Below, in pieces: positions 59,547 through 64,000 of a stretch of 64,000 nt of DNA. Under the pieces are notes generated by a model. The model searched no databases and was not told the DNA's origin. It saw only the letters and a list, made by a program, of their open reading frames with translations. The stretch lies in NCBI RefSeq assembly GCF_902506145.1, contig NZ_LR733519.1:1710314-1774313 (forward strand). Direction: 5' to 3'. Positions within the stretch are counted from its first letter, which is position 1. Each line of letters begins with the position of its first letter. Source of the DNA: Burkholderia sp. 8Y (lineage in GTDB: Bacteria > Pseudomonadota > Gammaproteobacteria > Burkholderiales > Burkholderiaceae). Made by a program: the position numbers and the translations under genes.

Positions 59547-60922
59547 ACCTCTTTTTCGCGGACCACGCGCGCTTGCCGGACGGCTGGCGGCGCAACGTGC
59601 TGTTCGAATGGAACGACGACGGCGCGCTGACGAGGGTCGAGCCGGACAGCGCGCATCCCGCTGGCGCGCAGCGCGCGCACGGGCCGGTGCTGCCGGGCAT
59701 GCCGAACCTGCATTCGCACGCGTTCCAGCGCGCGATGGCCGGCCTCACCGAATACCGCGCGAGCGCCGCCGATACGTTCTGGAGCTGGCGCGACCTGATG
59801 TACCGCTTCGCCGCGAAAATCGAGCCGCAGATGCTCGCCGACATCGCGCACTGGCTGTACATCGAGATGCTGAAGGCGGGCTACACGTCCGTCTGCGAGT
59901 TTCACTACGTGCATCACGCGCAGGACGGCTCGCCGTATGCGAACCGCGCGGAACTCGCCGAGCGCGTGGTGGATGCGGCCGAGCGCGCGGGCATCGGCAT
60001 GACGATGCTGCCGGTGCTCTACCAATACAGCGGCTTCGGTCAGGCCGTGCCGCGCGACGATCAGCGCCGCTTTCTGAACACGCCCGACAGCCTGCTCGAC
60101 ATGCTCGACGCGCTCGCCCGCGCGCGGCCCGAGAACGGCGCGCGGCGCTACGGCGTCGCGCCGCATTCGCTGCGGGCGGTTTCCGGCGAGTCGCTGGCGG
60201 CGCTGCTCGAAGGGTTCGATGCCCGGTTCCCGCACGGGCCGGTGCACATTCACGTCGCGGAGCAGCTTGCCGAAGTCGATGCGTGCGTCGCCGCCACGGG
60301 CCAGCGGCCGGTGCAATGGCTGCTGAATCGCTTCGACGTGGATGCGCGCTGGTGCCTCGTCCACGCCACGCACATGGACGCCAGCGAATTCCGGAAGCTT
60401 GCCGCGAGCCGCGTGGTCGCGGGGCTTTGTCTGACGACGGAAGCGAATCTGGGCGACGGCTTCTTTCCGGCGCGCGATTATCTGGATGCGGGCGGCAGAA
60501 TCGGCATCGGCTCGGATAGTCATGTGGGCGTGGATTGGCGCTCGGAACTGCGGCTGCTCGAATATGGCGAGCGTTTGCGGCGTCGCGAGCGCAACGTGCT
60601 GGCGTCGGCGGACGCGATGCGCCCAGCCGACCGTCTGTTCGACGCGGCTCTCGACGGCGGCGCGAGCGCGACCGGGCGGCGCGTCGGTGCGCTCGCGCCG
60701 GGCATGCGCGCGGACTGGATCGTGCTGGATGAAGCGCATCCGGGCATCGGCGGTCTGTCCTGCGACGCGTGGCTGTCGAGCGCGGTTTTTTGCGAGCATG
60801 GCAACACGCCGATTCGCGATGTGTTCGTCGGCGGCCAAAAGGTCGTGGACGACCGCCGCCACGCCGACGAAGAGCGAGCCTTGCCGCGTTACCGCGCGGC
60901 GCTCGGCCAACTGCTCGCGTAA
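59543..60922 (+). CDS. hutF: formimidoylglutamate deiminase
   Basis: 459 residues, an amidohydrolase that turns formiminoglutamate into formylglutamate plus ammonia. Zinc ligands are in MPNLHSHAFQRAM and HIHVAEQ, with HATHMD and GSDSHVGVDWRSEL further on. The start codon is TTG at 59543, overlapping the hutD stop (TTGA), with GGAG about ten bases before it. The presence of HutF and HutG shows the five-step route rather than direct hydrolysis by formiminoglutamase. Confidence 0.95.
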   Translation: MNLFFADHARLPDGWRRNVLFEWNDDGALTRVEPDSAHPAGAQRAHGPVLPGMPNLHSHAFQRAMAGLTEYRASAADTFWSWRDLMYRFAAKIEPQMLADIAHWLYIEMLKAGYTSVCEFHYVHHAQDGSPYANRAELAERVVDAAERAGIGMTMLPVLYQYSGFGQAVPRDDQRRFLNTPDSLLDMLDALARARPENGARRYGVAPHSLRAVSGESLAALLEGFDARFPHGPVHIHVAEQLAEVDACVAATGQRPVQWLLNRFDVDARWCLVHATHMDASEFRKLAASRVVAGLCLTTEANLGDGFFPARDYLDAGGRIGIGSDSHVGVDWRSELRLLEYGERLRRRERNVLASADAMRPADRLFDAALDGGASATGRRVGALAPGMRADWIVLDEAHPGIGGLSCDAWLSSAVFCEHGNTPIRDVFVGGQKVVDDRRHADEERALPRYRAALGQLLA

Positions 60923-60946
60923 CGTAACACTCTCGGGGCCGCAGAT

Positions 60947-61759
60947 ATGGATGCCACTCACGATTGCTCGATTTACACGCTGGAACGCGGCAGCGCGCCG
61001 CTGCTGATATCGATTCCGCATCGGGGCACGCGCATTCCGGCGGCGCTCGTCGAAGAGATGACGCCGGTCGCGCTGCGCGTGGACGACTGCGACTGGCATC
61101 TGGAGCGGCTCTATGCGTTCGCGCGAGAGATGGGCGCGTCGATTCTGCTGCCGGAATACGCCCGCTATGTGATCGACCTGAACCGTCCGCCCGACGACGC
61201 GAATCTGTATCCCGGCCGCGACACGACCGGCCTGTGTCCCGTCGATACATTCGAGAAGGAGCCGCTTTACCGGCCGGGGCACGCGCCGTCGCGCGAGCAG
61301 ATCGACGCGCGTCGCGCGCTGTACTGGCAGCCGTACCACGACGCGCTCGCCGGCGAACTCGCCGCCCTGCGCGAAGCGCATGGCCACGCGCTGCTGTGGG
61401 AGGCGCACTCGATCCGCTCGGTCGTGCCGCGCTTCTTCGAAGGCCGCTTGCCCGACTTCAACTTCGGCACGGCGGACGGCGCATCAGCGGCGGCGGGGCT
61501 GGCCGAGCGGCTCGCGGAAACCGTGACGCGCGACGGGCGCTACACGAGCGTTGCCAATGGCCGTTTCAAGGGCGGCTACATCACGCGGCGTTACGGCGAC
61601 CCGGCGAGCGGCATCCACGCGGTGCAGCTCGAACTGACGCAGGTGACGTATATGGAGGAAGCGTCGCCCTATGCCTACGATGAAACCCGCGCGAGCGCCG
61701 TGCAGCCGCTGCTGCGCGAATTGGTGACTGCGGCACTGGACTATATCGAGAGGCGTTGA
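60947..61759 (+). CDS. hutG: N-formylglutamate deformylase
   Basis: 270 residues of the N-formylglutamate amidohydrolase family. It releases formate and glutamate, the last step. Motifs include SIPHRGTRIP, DDCDWHLERLY, YVIDLNRPPDD, LWEAHSIRSVVPRFFEGRLPDFNFGT and GRFKGGYITRRYGDP. It starts 24 bases after hutF, and nothing overlaps its end. It completes the operon. Confidence 0.95.
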   Translation: MDATHDCSIYTLERGSAPLLISIPHRGTRIPAALVEEMTPVALRVDDCDWHLERLYAFAREMGASILLPEYARYVIDLNRPPDDANLYPGRDTTGLCPVDTFEKEPLYRPGHAPSREQIDARRALYWQPYHDALAGELAALREAHGHALLWEAHSIRSVVPRFFEGRLPDFNFGTADGASAAAGLAERLAETVTRDGRYTSVANGRFKGGYITRRYGDPASGIHAVQLELTQVTYMEEASPYAYDETRASAVQPLLRELVTAALDYIERR

Positions 61760-61977
61760 ATCGTCGGGCGGCTGTTGGATGAATCGAGCAGTCGCGCGGC
61801 AAACGCCGTCCATCGCCCCTTCGATTGTTGCTCTTTGAACAAATATCTTTCGTGAGAATCGGGGTTTCCCCTAGGTCGCCGTCCTCCTACACTTGTCTCA
61901 AGCGAAAGGAAATCAGAAAACGCTTAAAAAGCTTTCGGTTTCCGATCGATCTCAAAACAAGATTATTGGAGGTCATC

Positions 61978-62298
61978 ATGATCAAGGCATTCGTTCCGGC
62001 ACTCGTCATCGCTTCGGCTCTGGCTGCTCCGACTTTCGCATTCGCGCAAAGCAACGCGCCTGTGACGCGCGCTCAAGTCCGCGCCGAACTGGTTCAACTG
62101 GAAAAGGCTGGCTACAACCCGTCCCAAGACCGCGTGGACTATCCGCAGAACCTGCAAGCCGCTCAAGCGCGCGTGAACGCTGACCAGGGCACGGTCGCCG
62201 CGACGTCGTACGGTCCCGCGACCGCCGGTACGGCACAATCGGGCGCACGCTCGGCAGTGTCGATGTCCGATCGTAGCTCGGTCTACTTCGGCCACTAA
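61978..62298 (+). CDS. DUF4148 family secreted protein
   Basis: 106 residues. A signal peptide (MIKAFVPALVIASALAAPTFAFA) precedes QSNAPVTRAQVRAELVQLEKAGYNPSQDRVDYPQNLQAAQARV, the DUF4148 signature. This family is abundant in Burkholderiales and of unknown function. TGGAGG precedes the start. It is a stand-alone gene with its own terminator, and such genes are often stress-regulated; here that is inference. Confidence 0.88.
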   Translation: MIKAFVPALVIASALAAPTFAFAQSNAPVTRAQVRAELVQLEKAGYNPSQDRVDYPQNLQAAQARVNADQGTVAATSYGPATAGTAQSGARSAVSMSDRSSVYFGH

Positions 62299-62388
62299 GC
62301 CGGTTTGTGCTGGCCGCTGCCGCTTCAATGAGCGGCGGCAAGAATCAGGTGCAGTGCGAGAAGAGCAGTAAGCAGTAGAGCAAGAAAG

Positions 62389-62426
62389 AAGCGCCGGCAG
62401 CGTTGATCGCGGCCGGCGCTTTTTTG
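62389..62426 (+). terminator. intrinsic terminator after the DUF4148 gene
   Basis: AAGCGCCGGC (62389-62398) pairs with GCCGGCGCTT (62412-62421), followed by a run of six T. It lies about 90 bases after the stop codon. Confidence 0.85.
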
Positions 62427-62505
62427 TACTATCGACCCGTTTCGAAATTCACGGGCTTGCAAGCATAATCCGGCACGCTTTGTTCTTTCTCCCCGGATTG
62501 TGCCG

Positions 62506-63273
62506 ATGCAGACCCTCACGAAACTTTTTCTAACCGCCGCCGTCACGCTCGCCGTCGCGTGGTCGCCGGCGCGCGCGGGCAATTCCGACGCGCTCTGGCA
62601 AATCGTCCACGACCGCTGCTTGCCCGCCGCCGATGGCGCGCCCATCGAGCAGCAATGCGCCGAGGTGAACCGCGCGGGCGGCTATGCGGTGCTGAAGGAT
62701 ATCGTCGGCGTCGCGCAATATCTGCTGATTCCGACGGCACGTGTGACCGGCATCGAGAGTCCCGTGCTGCTCGAACCGGATACGCCGAACTACTGGCGCG
62801 AGGCATGGAATGCGCGCCATTACGTCGACGACGCGCTGCGCCGCCGCTTGCCGCGCGACGAAATGTCGCTCGCGGTCAACTCGGCGAGCGGACGCACGCA
62901 GAATCAACTGCATATCCATATCGACTGTCTGGCCGATGACGTGGCGCAGGCGCTGCGCGAAGCGGGACCGGGCATCGGAACCGAATGGGCGCCGCTGCCG
63001 TCGCGTCTTCTCGGACATCGGTATCGGGCGTTGCGGATCGACGACGCGGACCTGTCGCGCACCGATCCGTTCAGGCTGCTGGCCGCCACCGTCGCACAGG
63101 AAGGCGGCTCGATGGGCGATCAGACCTTGCTGCTCGTCGGCGCGCACCGCAGCGACGGCGCGCCCGCGTTCTTTCTGCTCAACGACCACGTAGGGCCGGG
63201 CGACGCGGCGTCGTCGGAAGAATTGCAGGATCACACGTGCGCGCTGGGCGGACGCACCGTCGTGAAACCTTGA
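62506..63273 (+). CDS. cdh: CDP-diacylglycerol diphosphatase
   Basis: 255 residues. A signal peptide (LTKLFLTAAVTLAVAWSPARA) precedes a HIT-superfamily Cdh domain, which splits CDP-diacylglycerol to phosphatidate and CMP at the periplasmic face. The family regions are WQIVHDRCLPA, the catalytic NQLHIHIDCLADDV and TLLLVGAHRS. ATG 62506 was preferred to GTG 62500. Confidence 0.9.
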   Translation: MQTLTKLFLTAAVTLAVAWSPARAGNSDALWQIVHDRCLPAADGAPIEQQCAEVNRAGGYAVLKDIVGVAQYLLIPTARVTGIESPVLLEPDTPNYWREAWNARHYVDDALRRRLPRDEMSLAVNSASGRTQNQLHIHIDCLADDVAQALREAGPGIGTEWAPLPSRLLGHRYRALRIDDADLSRTDPFRLLAATVAQEGGSMGDQTLLLVGAHRSDGAPAFFLLNDHVGPGDAASSEELQDHTCALGGRTVVKP

Positions 63274-63422
63274 CCGCGCTGCGTACCGCATCGTCCGGGC
63301 CGATGGATGCGGGCGATTTCCACGTCGCGGTGCTTTCGACGCCCAATAGCACGCTGTCCGTCTGACGGAAGATCGCCGCGGCAGCGGATGCACGATCAGC
63401 GTGCCGCGCCCGCACAAGTAGG

Positions 63423-63842
63423 CTACTCGCCGATAAGATGCAACACGAGTTCCCGATGATGCGGCGTCGCCCGGTGCTCGAATACATAGATGCCCTGCCA
63501 CGTGCCGAGCACCATGCGGCCGGCTTCGACCGGAATCGAAAGCTGCACGGTCGTGAGCGCCGTGCGCAGATGCGCGGGCATGTCGTCGGGGCCTTCGGCG
63601 TCGTGGATATAGCGCCCCGGCGCTTCGGGCGCGACGGATTCGAAGTACCGTTCCAGGTCGGCGCGCACGTCCGGGTCGGCGTTTTCCTGAATCAGAAGCG
63701 ACGCGGACGTATGCCGGCAAAACACCGTCAAAAGGCCCGTGCGAATGTCCTGCAAGTCGATCCAGCGGTCGATGTCGCGCGTGACTTCATGCAGGCCGCG
63801 CGAGCCGGTTGCGAGCGTCAAATGGTGGAGTGCCTGTTTCAT
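63423..63842 (-). CDS. YjbQ/UPF0047 family protein
   Basis: 139 residues of the YjbQ family, small trimeric proteins some of which have weak thiamine-phosphate synthase activity. The conserved set is visible: FCRHTSASLLIQENADPDVRADLE, the Asp/His in RYIHDAEGPDDMPAHLRTALT, and LGTWQGIYVFEHRATPHHRELVLHLIG. The Met at 63842 fits the family start; the frame is open further upstream. Confidence 0.9.
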   Translation of the reverse strand: MKQALHHLTLATGSRGLHEVTRDIDRWIDLQDIRTGLLTVFCRHTSASLLIQENADPDVRADLERYFESVAPEAPGRYIHDAEGPDDMPAHLRTALTTVQLSIPVEAGRMVLGTWQGIYVFEHRATPHHRELVLHLIGE

Positions 63843-63943
63843 GTCGTTCTCGGTCCGAAGGAAAGTGCCTGTTCCAGTGTAACGGCTGGTTCGCACGTTG
63901 ATGGACTATGCTGGGCGCGTGCCGTTCACACTGTCGGACGATC

Positions 63944-64000
63944 ATGCGCAAACGAAGCCCCACCGCGTTGCTCGGAGCACTCATACTGTTCCATGCGCTC
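63944..64000 (+). CDS. start of an unidentified gene, partial
   Basis: The last 57 bases encode MRKRSPTALLGALILFHAL, a basic start followed by a hydrophobic stretch, as in a signal peptide or first membrane helix. It is divergent from the YjbQ gene. The rest is beyond the window, so no product can be named. Confidence 0.45.
   Translation, partial: MRKRSPTALLGALILFHAL

Noticed and set aside
59390..61408. Long minus-strand frame opposite hutF-hutG
   Set aside because: The plus strand encodes well-known enzymes with intact active sites; the antisense product is an Arg-rich artefact of high GC.

Overview
The window is high-GC, densely packed DNA from one chromosome of a betaproteobacterium, most likely Burkholderiales of the Caballeronia/Paraburkholderia/Burkholderia group. 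This rests on the OmpC-type porin, DUF4148 and DUF2288 proteins, a TetR-controlled liu operon, a T6SS vgrG/PAAR/Rhs locus and the HutF-HutG histidine route. I found no rRNA, tRNA, CRISPR array, phage or intact insertion sequence. Almost everything is catabolism, transport and regulation. The accessory island at about 13.4-17.3 kb is the clear exception.

Layout. 0-13.4 kb: partial RND efflux adaptor; ArsR regulator with an Old Yellow Enzyme; aspT-asdA aspartate:alanine antiporter and decarboxylase; porin; NTF2-like protein; AstE/aspartoacylase-like protein; amino-acid binding protein; MFS transporter; ferritin-like gene with an apparent frameshift. 13.4-17.3 kb: eroded T6SS effector island (vgrG cut and joined out of frame to an Rhs 3' end with its toxin tip, ankyrin-type putative immunity gene, PAAR gene, Rhs scrap). 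17.3-23.5 kb: TetR regulator divergent from liuA-liuB-liuD (leucine catabolism), then an OmpA lipoprotein. 23.7-29.9 kb: AI-2E family exporter, DUF2288 protein, pcaHG with divergent pcaQ, lone receiver protein, PlsC, prolyl iminopeptidase. 29.9-36.5 kb: two c-di-GMP proteins, a small conserved protein and a FeeM-like N-acyl amino acid synthase. 36.5-46 kb: hutU-hutI, small membrane and hypothetical proteins, DUF937-OmpA protein, YciI, LysR, MscS channel. 46-55.3 kb: RpiR regulator, isoaspartyl peptidase, GsiABCD-type peptide importer, DmpA-like peptidase and M55 D-aminopeptidase in one tightly overlapped operon. 55.3-64 kb: small ORF, crcB, GNAT, hutH-hutC-hutD-hutF-hutG, DUF4148 protein, CDP-diglyceride hydrolase, YjbQ and a partial gene.

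How the genes work together. The two hut blocks lie about 17 kb apart but complete one pathway, histidine to glutamate plus formate: HutH, HutU, HutI, then HutF and HutG. Both carry the same TGTATAGACA operator word upstream, so they form one HutC regulon. The peptide operon between them plausibly feeds amino acids, including isoaspartyl or D-residue peptides. AspT and AsdA form a two-gene proton-motive cycle. PcaHG open the protocatechuate ring under PcaQ. LiuA, LiuB and LiuD cover the middle of leucine breakdown; liuC and liuE are not in the window.

The points most worth a second look are the vgrG/rhs deletion junction with its unrecognised toxin tip and ankyrin partner, and the FeeM-like synthase beside a 7TM-GGDEF-EAL protein.
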